A DNA stretch of 64,000 bases, taken from positions 15,328,683 to 15,392,682 of the forward strand of contig OZ038468.1 of NCBI GenBank assembly GCA_964036295.1. Reading direction: 5' to 3'. Below the pieces are notes generated by a model. That model did no database searches. It saw nothing but the letters and a program-made list of their open reading frames with translations, and was not told where the DNA came from. This stretch comes from Plumapathes pennacea. Its lineage: Eukaryota > Cnidaria > Anthozoa > Antipatharia > Myriopathidae. Shown in pieces: positions 1 to 12,719 of the stretch (its first letter is position 1; every line of letters starts with the position of its first letter). The position numbers and the translations under genes were made by a program.

Positions 1-269
1 AAAAGGTTATACATTGTTTGGTTACTTATGAGTCAGTAGATCTATTTTTTTTTTTTTTTTTATTAACAAAAAGGTTTTATTTTGTATTCTGATCCTGTCA
101 AGATCTTAGGTACATGTAAGATCCTGTTGATATAGATGCCACAGGACTTTGTGCCCATGTTACATGTACAGTAACTCAACATAATGGTATTGACATTGAG
201 AACCTTGGGCCTGCCACATGACCTAAATCAATGTACTAATACTTGACTATGTTGATGTTTTGTTCTCAG

Positions 270-1311
270 CATAAAATGCCAACAGAAGTCAGTGAAGCAC
301 GCCTATCATACAATTTGTTCAAACTGTGCTCGGGAAGCTGGTGTTTGTGAAAAGTGTGGACAGCAAAAAGATATCGTGGCTCAGTAAGTGAGGGGTAATA
401 AACAATAAACTACAAGTTTGATGAGAAAATGTCCAGGGATATTTGTCTATGGATACTATCTGTTCCAAGAGTTGGACTGTGAGCTTCGAGGAACAGATTA
501 TTTCCAAGAACAAATACTAAAGCCAAAAGTGGTTTATTCACAAGATGTGAATCTCTGAAGTTTAAAAGTTTAGTTGGGTCCTAAAATGTTCTTCGTATCC
601 TGATTGTGTTTACAGTACCAGTTAATTCATAACTATGTATTATGTTATGTATGTTGTGTTATGTCAAGTTGTCAAAATTGTATCTTTAATTTGAAGGGTG
701 AAGCCAATGCCATCAGAACAAGCTGCTCAGGACAGCCAGATGCAAGAAGAAATTAAAATGATGTCAGAAAGGCAAAGAAGTAAGCTCTGGATCTCCAATA
801 CTAACTGGTTATGAGAACAACATTCAAGTCTAATTATGTCAATCTTCCCAAACAAATTAATATACCAGTCTCCTGTTATGATGACTGCTAGTATACAGTC
901 AATTCCCTCTTAACGGACACCCTTCTAAGATGGACACCTCTCTTAGATGGACACCTGGTAGAAGTGGTCCCCGTCGTTTCTTCAGTCATTTACTTTAACT
1001 GAACTCTCTTTAAGATGGACACCTCTAAAACAGACAGTTGGAGCTGATACTGAGGGTGTACGTCTTAAAGGTAGTTAAGTGTATTTGCTGTTTACTTTCT
1101 CATGCTCTTCTTGTTTTCCTTAGGGTCATTCTTCAGACACATTTCCTCAGGCAAGGATGGAGAATCTCAGGACATAACAAGTGAAGTGAATCATAAGACG
1201 ATTAAAGGTGAAGGAGAGACCAGGTCTGCAGAAGATACTCTAGACTTGTCAGACTGTTTAGAAGATGATCTTGAAGATGATTCAGAGGATGAAGAGCAAG
1301 GTCTATCCTGA
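270..1311 (+). CDS. C9orf85: C9orf85-like protein (DUF2039), 3' exons only
   Basis: Three exons can be joined: 270-383, 697-779 and 1124-1311 (stop TGA). Each has AG before and GT after it, and the phases agree (2, then 1). The first exon reads KCQQKSVKHAYHTICSNC followed by a second Cys pair (CEKC). This matches the conserved cysteine-rich core of human C9orf85, a small conserved eukaryotic protein of unknown function. The last exon is hydrophilic and ends in a very acidic tail (EDDLEDDSEDEE). The N-terminal exons lie before the window. AATAAA-like polyadenylation signals follow near 1580-1605. The family is called from memory of the human sequence; the exon structure is seen directly. Confidence 0.75.
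895..1085. repeat. Dispersed repeat with 'agatggacacct' motifs
   Basis: An intronic block with several copies of 'agatggacacct'. Related sequence lies at 22953-23350, and weaker relatives lie downstream of two receptor-like genes (18575-18740 and 21130-21320). This is a dispersed, probably non-autonomous element; no coding capacity seen. Confidence 0.55.
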
Positions 1312-1441
1312 CACTAGTGATTAGTGACAAAAATAAGAAAGAAATGTTGAATTGAAGCAAGGTTTGTGGTGAGGGTTATAACTAGCGAGGTACTGTGCTA
1401 GAATTTGCCCTAGCAGTTCTTTTCATCCCTGTTGTCATCCA

Positions 1442-1520
1442 GGGGCCAATTCAATAAAGCATTATTTTACAAGTGTATTTATTGTAAAACACATTTGTAA
1501 ATGTTTATTGAATTGGCCCC
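1442..1520. mobile_element. 79-bp MITE-like hairpin
   Basis: A 17-bp perfect terminal inverted repeat (starts GGGGCCAATTCAATAAA, 1442-1458; partner 1504-1520) encloses an inner, partly self-complementary AT-rich core. It lies just downstream of the C9orf85-like stop codon. No target-site duplication is obvious. Confidence 0.7.
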
Positions 1521-1726
1521 AGGAATATGTCATTTTACCTGACTAGGAACAACGCTAGACAAGTCTTGTTTGGGTTTACTACAATAAACTTTTATACAAT
1601 AAAATTTTATGTAATGAATATTTACTTTGTCACGTTGAAAATCCCCTCAAAATGGGCATAACATTTTATTTGGGGGGGGAGGGACAGTGGAAAACAAACA
1701 TTTGCCTAAAGGAGTCCCCCCCCAAA

Positions 1727-1766
1727 AACAAACAAATAAACAAACAAACAAACAAACAAACAAAAA
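1727..1766. repeat. (CAAA)n microsatellite
   Basis: A run of CAAA units, one interrupted. Open frames over it are low-complexity artefacts. Confidence 0.85.
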
Positions 1767-1769
1767 ATG

Positions 1770-3600
1770 CATGTTCAAGGAAACAAAAACTTATAAAAAA
1801 ATTTATACACGACTGCAGCGTGTCCCCACTGGCAACACGTCTTGAAAAAAAGATACTTTGAAAGTAGGATCCTTTTGTCAACAAGCTATTAATATGCAGT
1901 ATCGTGTCAGGGGAAGACCATTTTGTCAAGCCCCTTTATACGGCAAAAAAATAACAATATTAATACAAATCAGTGGTATTTTTGTTCGTCTCTGTGCCAT
2001 ATAATTTGCATTCGATGTTAAAAACAAAACTTTTTTTCCTCACCTAAATCGTTCATTGTTTTCCCCTTGTAATGACATTTTGGGTATAAAATTTTTTGCT
2101 TGATCTATCTTCCTGCTAAAGTTCTGTATGCCTTTCGAACGATACAAATATTTTCTACCTTTTGCGGTCTCCAAGACACCCGATAAATATTGTATTTGCT
2201 TTAAGACCCCATGGAAGCGCAACGGGAACTCTAGCACTGGAAGATTTGATTGGAAATTGCGCATGGGTTTTGGCGATGTTTTATACCCGTGGACGTCGAC
2301 AAAGGACCCAAGGATCCTCGCTCTTCTTAAATCCTACTTGCCAGTGTTTCAAATGAACAGTGTCTTTGCATTCAACCCGAGTTTGTTTATACTAAGGACA
2401 AGTCTCGGAGAATATGGAATGGGGTAAGCATGCGATGCTCAATTAATTTTTCCAATTTTTCGTAAAAATTATGACACAGAAAAACCTGTGCAATTTTAGT
2501 GAATTTAACGTTATCTATTTTCATAATTACCCTTTTGCTTCGTGTAGAATTTTCATTATATATATTTAAGATTCGTATTTGTCAGGTGTTTTGGTTTATT
2601 TACATTTGCGATCTCTTCGCGTAGATTGTAATTACTGCTTTATCGCAACTCGCTGGTATTGACTTTTTATTCTTACGTTAAAACCACGACTCAGTGATTC
2701 ATTAATTTTATAGTTCGTGCTCGCCCACGGACATCCCTAGGAAGAACCAAGCCATGCAAACTACACGCCATGTAAATTCAGCTGACCTTGCCGAGGAAAT
2801 GAATTTCCAAATAGAATAATATGACACTGGAAATATAACGGAATATCACTTGGGAAATGAAAATATTTATGAATCAGACATGCGCGAAATTTCAAAACCC
2901 AGACTTTGTGACCGGTTCGAGGTTCGTGCTGTTATAAAAGTAACACTCGCTCGCTCAGTAATCATACAAAGATTTTCTCGATTTACAAGGAAATCCCACA
3001 CGAACGAGCAAGGATACACGCGCGACAAACGGGTGATTACCTCCAGCTTCGCGCGCGCCTGCTGGTTTGTTTGCGAGAGTTTACAGCTCTTTTGAAGTAC
3101 ATGTAAATTATATGCCTATCGATACACATTTAAATTTCAATGACTAATTTAGAGCAATAACTGTAAATTTGTTAATTAATAAGTTGGTTCAGTTTCTACC
3201 AATCGCGTGAGTACAAGTTATTAAATTAAGCTGTAATGTTCACATTGGGGCCGGCTTTATGTCGCTCTAAATTAGCACTTAGCCTAAACTACTTAAACAG
3301 CTCTGAATGACTGAATGAAAGTTTTCGACAAGCATAGTGGTCGTCGAGTGCTCAATATTGTTTCTTCTTCAATGTACGTCTCTTCGTCTTTGCAACTAAC
3401 GGCTTCTACATGTGCCACTTGGTTCCAGAATAAATCGCAACATTTCTTTTCTGTTGCGGTTTTGTAAACCAACGTAATACAGCAGTCGTAAAACGCTAAA
3501 TGTGTTATGGGGAAAACAAGAGTTTGCAATCTTGACTTCGACACTTCAGTCTCTCTCTCTCTTTTTTTTTTTTTTTTGTATTTTATATCCTACGGCACAA
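1770..3600. other. Intergenic stretch, no gene seen
   Basis: AT-rich sequence with scattered short open frames, none of which shows splice signals plus a recognisable protein. Contains a T-rich run near 3560-3578. Confidence 0.5.
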
Positions 3601-3617
3601 GACGCTTCTCATAACGT

Positions 3618-3835
3618 CCTGGCAAAACGAGGACACATTGAATTGTGGCGGCAACATTGTGTCCTTTGATTTTTCCAGGGTGGCAAAACGCACGGTAACA
3701 CTTGTTGCGCTCAGCGCGAACACAAGTGTTTCTGAGGTTTTTCAGAAACATTTTGTGTGTCCGCAACAAATGTTTCGCGAGTGGCAAAACGGGGAGACAT
3801 GCGCGCTTGCACAGTGGTGTTCTGGTTTTGCCAGG
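3618..3835. mobile_element. MITE with CCTGGCAAAAC inverted ends
   Basis: An 11-bp perfect terminal inverted repeat (CCTGGCAAAAC, 3618-3628 and 3825-3835) extends imperfectly inward. 'TGGCAAAACG' recurs inside. About 218 bp, no protein. Confidence 0.65.
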
Positions 3836-3984
3836 CCATAATTTCCCCTCAATAATTGAAACTGAGATATTAACACACAAAAGTTCTTTATATGCAAGTC
3901 AATTCCGTTTGACAGTACACATCTTTTAAGATTCTCCCTCAGCCAAACACCCGCTTGAGACCTGCTAGCATTAAACCTCAACAA

Positions 3985-4143
3985 CCGATGATTGACAGCT
4001 AATGAGCCAATCAGTTCCTATAAGACGCGTCTCTCTGGGCTCGGTAAATAAGCAGGTACCCATTTACAGCCACTGCGAAAATATTCTGGAGCGTCTAAGT
4101 TTTGCACAAACAAGCTGGGATTTTCTTCTCAAGAAAACTAGCC
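3985..4143 (+). promoter_or_regulatory. Probable ANO8 promoter and 5'UTR
   Basis: Upstream of the ANO8 start there is a GAGCCAATCAG (CCAAT-type) box near 4005-4014 and a weak TATA-like 'cctataagac' just after it. About 120 bases of leader follow to the ATG. This is inferred from position and motifs only. Confidence 0.35.
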
Positions 4144-5692
4144 ATGCCAGTACCGGACAGGCGAACAAGTGGAAAAGTTGCAGCCGGTAAATGATAGAAA
4201 TGTGATGGAAGCTAAACTGCTTTAGATTTATTTTTTCGCATTTAAGTTTGATGCTATTAAGAACGCTGGCACTGTTTTCTTTTTCCTTCTCTTATTTTAG
4301 TCCGTAGGGGCTTTGTGTCATGTTTCTGTGATGTAAGTGCAGTAGCACAGCTATATTTGTTTCATCTAAACTCACTTGCACAACTAAAAAATATCTCTAC
4401 GTATTCTATGCATGGGGGGAATGCCGCAGATATTTGAGTTTGTTATGAGCAGGCACAAGAGTGAATACCTCTCTTTCTACTTGCAATACCTGGGCAAACA
4501 AAACCAGATTGTACCTATATGTCAGTTGAGTAATGATTCTCTGCAGAATCAAAAAGCACTTCTCTTGTATGTATCAGAGGCAAAATATTACAGATTTCGA
4601 GATGTGCCCCTTAGATTAGAATACCAGCAACGCGTCAAGCCTTTAGTTTCGTAATAATTCGAGGCAATCAAGGCTTATAAATATGAAAGTCATCCATTAC
4701 TGCAAAAACTGAACTAGATAAGATAAAAATTAGTTTCTTTGTATAATCTCCTTGTAAATGAACCGCAGCCGCAGATCTGGGTGGGGTTAGCCATATTTGT
4801 GCGTGCATCATGAAAACCACAACACGTAGTGTTGTTGAAATTTGAATTCACTGAAACTGGAGCTTATAAACCTGACCTTGAGAATTCGTCGTCTTGTACA
4901 GTTTTGAACCGCCAAGCGGCTTAGAATGGCTGTGTGTTTAGGTGGAAACAGAACAGAAAGTCACCAGAAAACGAAATGTCCAAGCGCAGTAAGCATGCAC
5001 AAAATAATTCCTTGAGGATTATACTTTAGTTTCTCTTCGAAAATGTCGAGCTGGGTTCAAAGTCTGAGAAGTAACGAAAAGTGCTCAAAACCCACGCAAG
5101 GGGAAACTTGTATACAGCTTGCGCCTCGGAGTAAATCACGTATTGGCAGTATGTTATATACACCGTGTATGGAATGAAATTGGAACGAGATGTTTTGGAA
5201 AAATATGCACCTGCTGTTATGAAATTTAAATGCAGGGCTTAAGTCCAGCTCTGGTTTATTGTTTACGCTAACATCGCTCTGGTTCTATTTCCTCAAAAGC
5301 AAAAAAGAACGGAAAAGAACAAGGCATAGAACGGCAGCGCCTCTATATTTTCCTCTTCCCCCGTTTTTCTTTGCGTCCTGTCTGGAGTCGCGTTATTTAT
5401 GGCCGCCATAACACGGTTTTCCTGTTTTCAGTAAAGACAGCCGCGAAGGACGTGTTTTCTTCCAAGAGCAAAGATGAAGGTACAGAAACAAATGTCCAAT
5501 TTGTTAAGCACTAACATACATCTACACTGAAACAAGAACTCACATATACGTATATATGTACGTACACACATCTGCGTGAGAACAATTTTAACGATATATA
5601 CATTACATCAATACAGTAAATGCATACGCATATACATAATTATATATTCGCATATATACATACATACATACATACATACATACATACATACA

Positions 5693-5724
<32 letters not shown>

Positions 5725-8700
5725 CTCATACAAACATACATGCATTCATGCAGGTTTGTCAATTTTTTATTAATTTTATTATTATTATTATCATTCACAG
5801 GCGGATTTCAGAAAGCTGGAAAGTTTGTTCTCTCCTCCAAACTCTGGGAACATTCCACGCCATCCAAGACGTGTGACGTGGTGTTAGTGTTTCCTAAAGA
5901 CACCGAAGACTACACAGTCATGTGGCTGCTCTCGCGCCTGCGCGCGAGGGTACCAGACATCGACGTGCACGTGCGACAAATGGCGCAGTCTCCCGTGTAC
6001 GGATTCTACCTCACGTCCGCGTACGAGGTGTTCTTGAAACAAGCCGAAGAACTGGGTCTGAGGAAGAAGCTGATTGGAGGCGGCATGGACGAGTACAAGT
6101 ACGAGGATCGAGAAAAGTTCGAGAATTTCGATGACCCCACCAGGTTTTTTAACTCTGGAGATCGACAAAGCATGATTTTGGAGATGGTGAACAATTTGAG
6201 GGCTGTGGAAGGGGACGAGCTGGGAAAAATTAAGTTCGTCGAAGGACAGCAAATAGGTGGGGACGAATCTGCATTTTGTGTTACAGCTTGTTTGTTGTGC
6301 AGTAAAACTTTTGGACTAGATTAGTAATACTTGGTGAATAGTACAAACCTTTGAGAATGCTTGTTTTACAGAGAGAAACGAATATGTCATTAGGTATATT
6401 TAATCGTGTTTGTTTTATGTTTTACAATGGCGGATTGGCAGGCAGAAAAATAGAAATAAATGAACCACACATCCAGGAAAAATTGTATTTTCATATATTT
6501 AGTCAAACTTTAGTAAAATGTTAAAGTAATAAAGTTGTTTTAATCATTTTGTCTTTTAGTTCCGAAGCTTCTGGCTGAGGGCATTGTAGACAAGATGTTC
6601 CCACTGCACAATCACGACGATCTGGCAAAGTTGAAGAAGACTTGGGTCTCGGCTTTCTTCAAAAAGCAGCCACTCGGTAGGTGAATCCCCCCCCCATTCA
6701 ATGTTGGGTAGTTGAGCATGGTTCGGCTTATAGCTGCACCACGGGCCAACATTGAATGGAGGGGAGGGGGAGGGGCTTGAAAACAAGAAATATGAGACCC
6801 CCATAGGTTGTACGGATTTACATTGTGCTCCGGATGTGCGTAAGTGGAGCGTCCTAACGACTTTTGACCGTGATTGTAGACTCGTTTTGGAAAACGTCCC
6901 TAAAGTTGTGACCACTCAAATGACAGTTCCAAGTCCTGCACTGTCAAATGAAACCTAAATATATGACCAGTCAAATGAAAGCTCTCAAAGTACGATCCTC
7001 AGAGAAGAAACTGAATTCCCGTCATTATGATTAGTTCTGGCAAACTATTTTGCATCGGTTCAAAACATTTGCAAGGAGATGTTTGTCCGGGCCTGTGGTA
7101 AACTGACAAAGCTGTGTTGCATTCTAGATGACATCTGTCAATACTTTGGAGTGAAAATCGCTATGTACTTCGCTTGGCTCGGTATGTACACCAAGTGGCT
7201 GATAGCACCAGCATTTCTCGGCATCGTCACATTCATCCTGTCAAGGAGAGGCGAGGCGACACGAGATTGGTGCATTTTGGCTTTCAACATTTTCAACATC
7301 GTCTGGGCCACGCTGTACCTGGAGGCCTGGAAACGAAAAAGCGCAGAGCTTGCGTACAAGTGGGGTACGATGGACATGCCCAGCGATAATCTCAAGGAGC
7401 CCAGGCCTTTATTCCGCGTAAGTGAGCGGTTACCCAGTGCTATTAGAAAGTGACCGCAGAAAGCTTCAGCTTCTGTTTCAGGATGAGATCCAGTGTAAAG
7501 CCCTTTATATGAAAGAACTTCGACGATTGAAAGTTGAAGCTGAACGAAATCAAAAGTTGTGGCGCTATCAATCCATATAAATACTACGTTTTTCACAAAA
7601 TATTCCAACCAACTACTGTCGGTAGTATACCTTTATTGAGAAGAATTTATTCTTGACTTGGTTCTGACATTAAGTTAAGAGCGCAGATTCAGGAATAAGA
7701 GTGTTTAGTATATACCACACAAGTGAATAGTGCTCTTCGCGCGCTCTGATTGGCTCCTCAATCTCGGAATATCAAGTACTATTCACCTCCACTTCGGCGA
7801 ATAATTGTTAAATATTACGATCCTGAAGTTCTGACAATTCAGCGGCCTGCGAATCGCTCTCGGCGGAGGAAGAAAACTTGAAGGTTATTCCCAGTAACAT
7901 ATACGACTTCCAGACATCTACGTACACCTGATCTTCTTAATCTCCATATTTTAGTTATGTGTATCTCTTTCTAACAACTGGCGCTTGTTCCTCAGGGCGA
8001 CTACCAAGTCAGCGAAATCACCGGGCGCCTTGAGCCGCACTATCCGTCCAAGAAACGCAACTTCTTCCGTTACTGCGTCTCCCTCCCAATCATCCTGGTG
8101 TCGCTGGGCGTAGTGTGCGTCTCCATGTTCTGCGTGTTCGAGTTCCAGGATTGGGTGAACAAGATGGAAAATCCCCCCAAGCCGCTCAAGTTCGCCCCCA
8201 AAATCGCTCTTGCTGTCGTTATTGGAATGTTGGACGACAACTACAAGAAGATCGCTTACAAGTTGAACGATAAAGGTGAAAAAGATGCCGAAAAAATATC
8301 ATTTTCTGACAGCGCACTCAATTTCTTCAAGAGGTCTTCTATGAGCTCGTGGATTTGGTCGTAGATTTAACCGTTTTTCATTTTTTCTCTCAGAGAATTA
8401 TCGCTTGCAAGAGACCTACGAGAACCATCTGATCATCAAGCTAGTTTCGGTAAGGCCAAATTTGTTTGATTTTTGCTTGACAATAATTTTTCTTAAAGGG
8501 TAGAATTGGACGACATCGTGGAAGTTAGACAATTTGACATTATTTTCCAGTTTTTTTCTATCCAACAGCCTGTTTTGCTTTCGTATTAATTTACAAGTTT
8601 CACACCAAAGAGGATAAACTCTATTATCCAGCATTCCGTGTTTACAAACATTACTGAGGGAGGGAGAAAGGGGGATTCCAGAGAATAGTTCGTCTCATTT

Positions 8701-11621
8701 CGACATGATAATCTAACTTCTCGCTGTCTTCTGTTCCAGTTCCAATTCTTCAATGCTTTTATGTCGTTGTTCTACATTGCCTTTTATCTGCGCGACATGG
8801 AAAGGCTGAAAGCGGTGAGTGAGTTTACACAATTCTCGCACGGCGACCATTTCCGAGCCAGGCGTTAAAGAAGTGTTAGGAGCCTGAACTCCATACGCTT
8901 GCTGGAACATAAGTTAGTGGGTGTTCAAGCACTTAATTCTCCTAGCCTGCCCGAACAAAACGTACAAGTGGTACTAGGAGAATTGATAGTTTGAATACCT
9001 TTTTCTGATCGAGGGTTCGATATAATCACTTAAATCGCTGGTGCCCTTTCGTTTTCTTCACCTACAGACATTGGCAGCCCTTTTAATCACAAAACAAGTC
9101 GTCGGTAACGTAAAAGAAGCCTTGGTGCCTTTCGTGAAGCAGAAGGTCAAGGAATATAAACTGAAGAAGAAGGCTGCCAAGGAAAAGAAGGAACTTGAAG
9201 AGAAAAAGAAAACAGACAAAGAGACTCCTGACAAACCCAAGGAGCTGGATAACCCAGTCCTGCAGCAAGCCGAGATAGAAAGCAACATGCCGGAATACGA
9301 GGTCAGTTAACCCTTTCACTTCCGAGCTCAAAATACAAATTCTCCTAATAGTTCAATAAGAAAATGTATGAGTGATACAGTAAGAATTGATAGTTTAATC
9401 AGATATCATCTGAGCAAGGTATGAAAAGCCAAGTTCTCCTTATTGTATGATAGGAGAAAATTGGACTTGATCACTCTTGGGAGTGAAAGGGTTAATAAAT
9501 CCCGTCTTGTTTCCCTGTCCAATTTTTAACTTTAAAAACGTGAACTCCTGAGAGTTTTCATTTGAGTAGTCACACCTTTAGAGTTCTATTGGACACTTCA
9601 GTAGTTGGAAGTGAACAAAACTATTAGAATGTACTAACTAAGAGCTTTATTGAATAGTGACATTTTTAGATTTCACTTGACAGTTCAGAAGTTGGAATTA
9701 AACACGGCTATTAGAATGTATATTCACTGAGAGCTTACATTTGAGTGGCCACACCTTTAGGTTTCATTTGACAGTTCAGAAGTTTGAAGTGAACATTGCT
9801 ATTAGGCTGCACTCACTGAGAGCTTCATTTGAGTGGTGACACCTTTAGGTTTCATTTGACAGTTCAGGAGTTGAAGTTTGGAAGAACGAGATAGATAAAG
9901 TCAGTATATATTTCTGTCTTCTTTCAGGACACTTTTGAGGACTACCTGGAGATGTTCATTCAGTTTGGCTACGTTGTCCTGTTTTCGTCCGCCTTTCCTC
10001 TTGCTGCCCTGTGTGCTTTGTTGAACAACGTGATCGAGATCCGAAGCGACGCGTTTAAACTCTGCACCAACCTGAGGAGGCCGTTTGGCGAAAGAGTCGA
10101 GAACATTGGAACTTGGCAGGTAAGATATCGAAGATTTAACCAACTCAGAAGAAACTTTTACCAGACATTGAGGGATATTACAGTCATGTTCTTGCTTTGG
10201 TTTTTGTATTTTCAGCTGTTCAACCAATCGGTGCATTCTATACTCTTGACCAGTGATTTGCTTTATAGAGTCACATAATTAAACATACGGCTCCTGGTTG
10301 GTTGGAATAGTTTCCCGCGGCCCCTTTGATTGGCTCAGTAATTAATTTGACTATTCACGTGACCTCACACGTAAATTTACCGATGAAGGCGATTGGATAG
10401 TTGACGAAAGCTCTGAGCAACTTTTCAACCATAAAATAGTTAGGTTTATCGTTTACAAGCAACGTTGTTGTTTCTTTGGTGGGAAGAACTAAACCGCGCC
10501 GTTACTTCATGTAGGACGCCATGGAACTGATGGGAGTGATCGCTGTGATGGTGAACCTGGCGATGCTTGGTATGGGCGGCTCTGTCCAGCGGATGTGCCC
10601 AAACATGACAGTCACTGAGAGGATTGTGCTAATAGTTGTGTTAGAGGTATGATCAGTGAAAAGATGTGAACTCTTGAAGCAGCTAAGTGGTAAAAGTGTT
10701 AGAGAAACGTGACACACAAGAGGCTGACAGAGAGCCAGTTGCACACAGAACATTTTGTAAAATGACGTCCTTAGGGAATAACTGACGTATACAAATGAGA
10801 TGAACGCGTTTTGACAACAGTTAGACTTATTGCATGCTTGACATTCCCATGTGATTTCCTCAAATTCCCATTTGATCGCCCCAAATTCATGCAAGAAATT
10901 TTTTCGGCCACGAAATCCAAGAAAACCTCGAAACCTTCAAGAGACCCTCTCACCGTAGATCCTTTGCGCGCCCAGTGACCAGACGGTGGCCATTTTCGTA
11001 TCATACAAAAATGGCGGATTCTCTACGTTTTATCGCGAAATAAATCAGTACAAACTCAGAAATTGTACTGAATACGGCAAGCAGCAACAGTCAGATCAAT
11101 CAGTCATAACGTGGGCGCCTCAGGAAAATCGAGCTTTAAATGTAAATATGACATGCGTGCGCAAAGCATCTACGGTGAGAAGGTCTCTATTACTTCTCAA
11201 GCATTTTCCGAACATATTTTCCCCATCAGCATCTCGTCCTTGGCATAAAGATTGCCGTGGCATATGCTATCCCTGACGTGCCCGAGTGGGTCGAGGTTGA
11301 AATCGCCAAAGTGGAATTCAAAAGGCGAACTGCTCTCAAGGTACGTCCCCTTCCTTAATTCTTTCCCGGATAAGGTCTCGCGTAGTTTTTCATCTTGGTT
11401 GGTAGTTATCGTAGAATTCGCAATAATTGGACAGTAGTCACATACCCCTTGTTTTGATCTAGCTTTGAACAACTTTTCCTTGTATAACAGTTCGCTCAAA
11501 AGATCAATAATGAAACAACAATTCTCGCCACATGATTCTCTTTGTATATTTACAGGCCATAGCCAGCGAGCCCAGCACTCCGAAAACTCCAACAGAACCA
11601 AAACCGAACACAGTTGTGTAA
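4144..11621 (+). CDS. ANO8: Anoctamin-8 (TMEM16H) orthologue, complete
   Basis: Thirteen exons with agreeing phases: 4144-4186, 5432-5479, 5801-6256, 6560-6676, 7128-7417, 7996-8275, 8394-8449, 8740-8814, 9068-9301, 9928-10119, 10515-10646, 11230-11340 and 11556-11621. They total 2100 nt, or 699 aa. The first half holds the cytosolic anoctamin domain. The membrane part begins near [19 protein letters not shown], nearly identical to human ANO8, and later has [23 protein letters not shown]16 proteins are ion channels or lipid scramblases; vertebrate ANO8 sits at ER-plasma membrane contacts as a tether. Human ANO8 (over 1200 aa) has a long acidic and basic insert after the mid-membrane helices and a long C-tail. 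Here the insert is a short Lys/Glu-rich stretch (9160-9250) and the tail ends soon after the last helix. The short first exon ([14 protein letters not shown]) follows a plausible promoter and carries the only good ATG. Confidence 0.9.
5653..5731. repeat. (CATA)n microsatellite in ANO8 intron 2
   Basis: About 19 CATA units. The long Thr/His/Ile/Tyr frame over it is an artefact that runs into ANO8 exon 3. Confidence 0.9.
6880..6995 (-). repeat. Inverted copy of the ANO8 intron-9 repeat unit
   Basis: Read in reverse complement, this intron-4 block matches the 88-bp unit tandemly repeated in intron 9 (ACTGTCAAATGAAACCTAAA is shared). Confidence 0.6.
7706..7815. repeat. Fragment of 'tatataccacacaagtg' MITE family
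   Basis: The block starting TAGTATATACCACACAAGTG is closely related, in parts in reverse, to the element at 30823-31132. It lies in ANO8 intron 5. Confidence 0.6.
9307..9495 (+). mobile_element. piggyBac-type MITE, copy 1
   Basis: Ends are TTAA-CCCTTTCACTTCC and GGGAGTGAAAGGG-TTAA. TTAA targets and CCC/GGG ends are typical of piggyBac transposons. There is no transposase. It sits directly behind ANO8 exon 9. Other copies: 15876-16078, 23097-23306 and 54829-55024 (reverse). Confidence 0.7.
9548..9880 (+). repeat. Four tandem ~88-bp units in ANO8 intron 9
   Basis: Four diverged units, each containing roughly 'gagagcttcatttgagtgg' and 'aggtttcatttgacagttc'. An inverted unit lies in intron 4 (6880-6995). 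Confidence 0.7.
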
Positions 11622-12178
11622 GGAAGCATGGGAGCTTCCCTAGATGAAATCTTTAGGCCCAGAGTTTTAGTTATAGGGTTAACTTCTGGATCCGTATTTG
11701 CAATTTCTGAGCTTTGAATGAGCTGAAAACAAGTCTGTAGGCGATCGGTTCGAGAAACGTAAAGGTGATAGTTGTAGAGATTTTTTTTAAACCAAGGTTA
11801 TCCCGTTTAGCACACGAGGGTAAAATTCACAATTATAATAACCACTTCAATGAAAATGCTCCTGCGAGCAGAACTAGGTCTTATTATGTTAACTAAGTTA
11901 TTATGACTAGTTGTTAGGCTTATAGCTTGAGAAGCGAATAAGCTATTACCCATTATTATACAGATGTAATAGGTTAGTAACAAAATCAATCTACTGATAT
12001 CAAAGAAAGTTGTTGGATTAGTTAGAAGAAGTACAAGATTTGAACTGCACTCAAGAGATCTGACTTAGGCACAGCCGAAGTTTCACGAGCCGAAACGAAG
12101 GACAATTAACAAGAACGACAAAGTATACTCAAACAAACGACGAGAACTATAAATAACCAACGAAATTACCTGAACCAG
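11622..12178. other. ANO8 3' flank, no gene seen
   Basis: AT-rich flank of the ANO8 stop codon. No further exon recognised. Confidence 0.45.
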
Positions 12179-12179
12179 C

Positions 12180-12555
12180 AAAAGACCAGGAGAAGAACAA
12201 GGACACGGACAAGAACACAGCAAAAGACCAGGAGAAGAACAAGGACACGGACAAGAACACAGCAAAAGACCAAGCCAAAGACAAGGACACGGACAAGAAC
12301 ACAGCAAAAGACCAGGAGAAGAACAAGGACACGGACAAGAACACAGCAAAAGACAAGGCCAAAGACAAGGACACGGACAAGAACATAGCAAAATACCAGG
12401 AGAAGAACAAGGACACGGACAAGAACACAGCAAAAGACAAGGCCAAAGACAAGGACACGGACAAGAACACAGCAAAATACCAGGAGAAGAACAAGGACAC
12501 GGACAAGAACACAGCAAAAGACAAGGCCAATGACAAGGACGACAAGACCTGGGTG
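12180..12555. repeat. 42-bp minisatellite, ~9 copies
   Basis: Alternating versions of a 42-bp unit (for example 'caaggacacggacaagaac'). 42 is divisible by three and the unit lacks stops, so several frames stay open. On the + strand it would read Lys/Asp-rich 14-residue repeats (KDQEKNKDTDKNTA). This frame continues without a stop into unique sequence to about 12716 but has no ATG. On the - strand it reads Cys/Pro/Ser or Leu/Ser/Phe repeats. Coding is unproven. Confidence 0.8.
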
Positions 12556-12719
12556 CGTGCATTATATACGACACGCACTCTTTCGTATGCGAACAGCCAA
12601 ACCAAACTAAAGAACGAGCGGAAAACGATTTACAAGACAACTGAACCGACCTCTCAGGTGTCAAAAATTGAGACATTGATAAAAATTACGAATACAAGAC
12701 AGGGGCAAAATATCTAGCA

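Noticed and set aside
2128-2427. 99-codon + strand open frame
   Set aside because: No recognisable domain, splice signal or promoter; consistent with chance.
5576-5773. Thr/His/Ile/Tyr repeat protein
   Set aside because: Reading of the (CATA)n tract in ANO8 intron 2.
12083-12676. Cys/Pro/Ser-rich and Leu/Ser/Phe-rich antisense open frames
   Set aside because: They are alternative readings of the 42-bp minisatellite, with no splice or promoter support.
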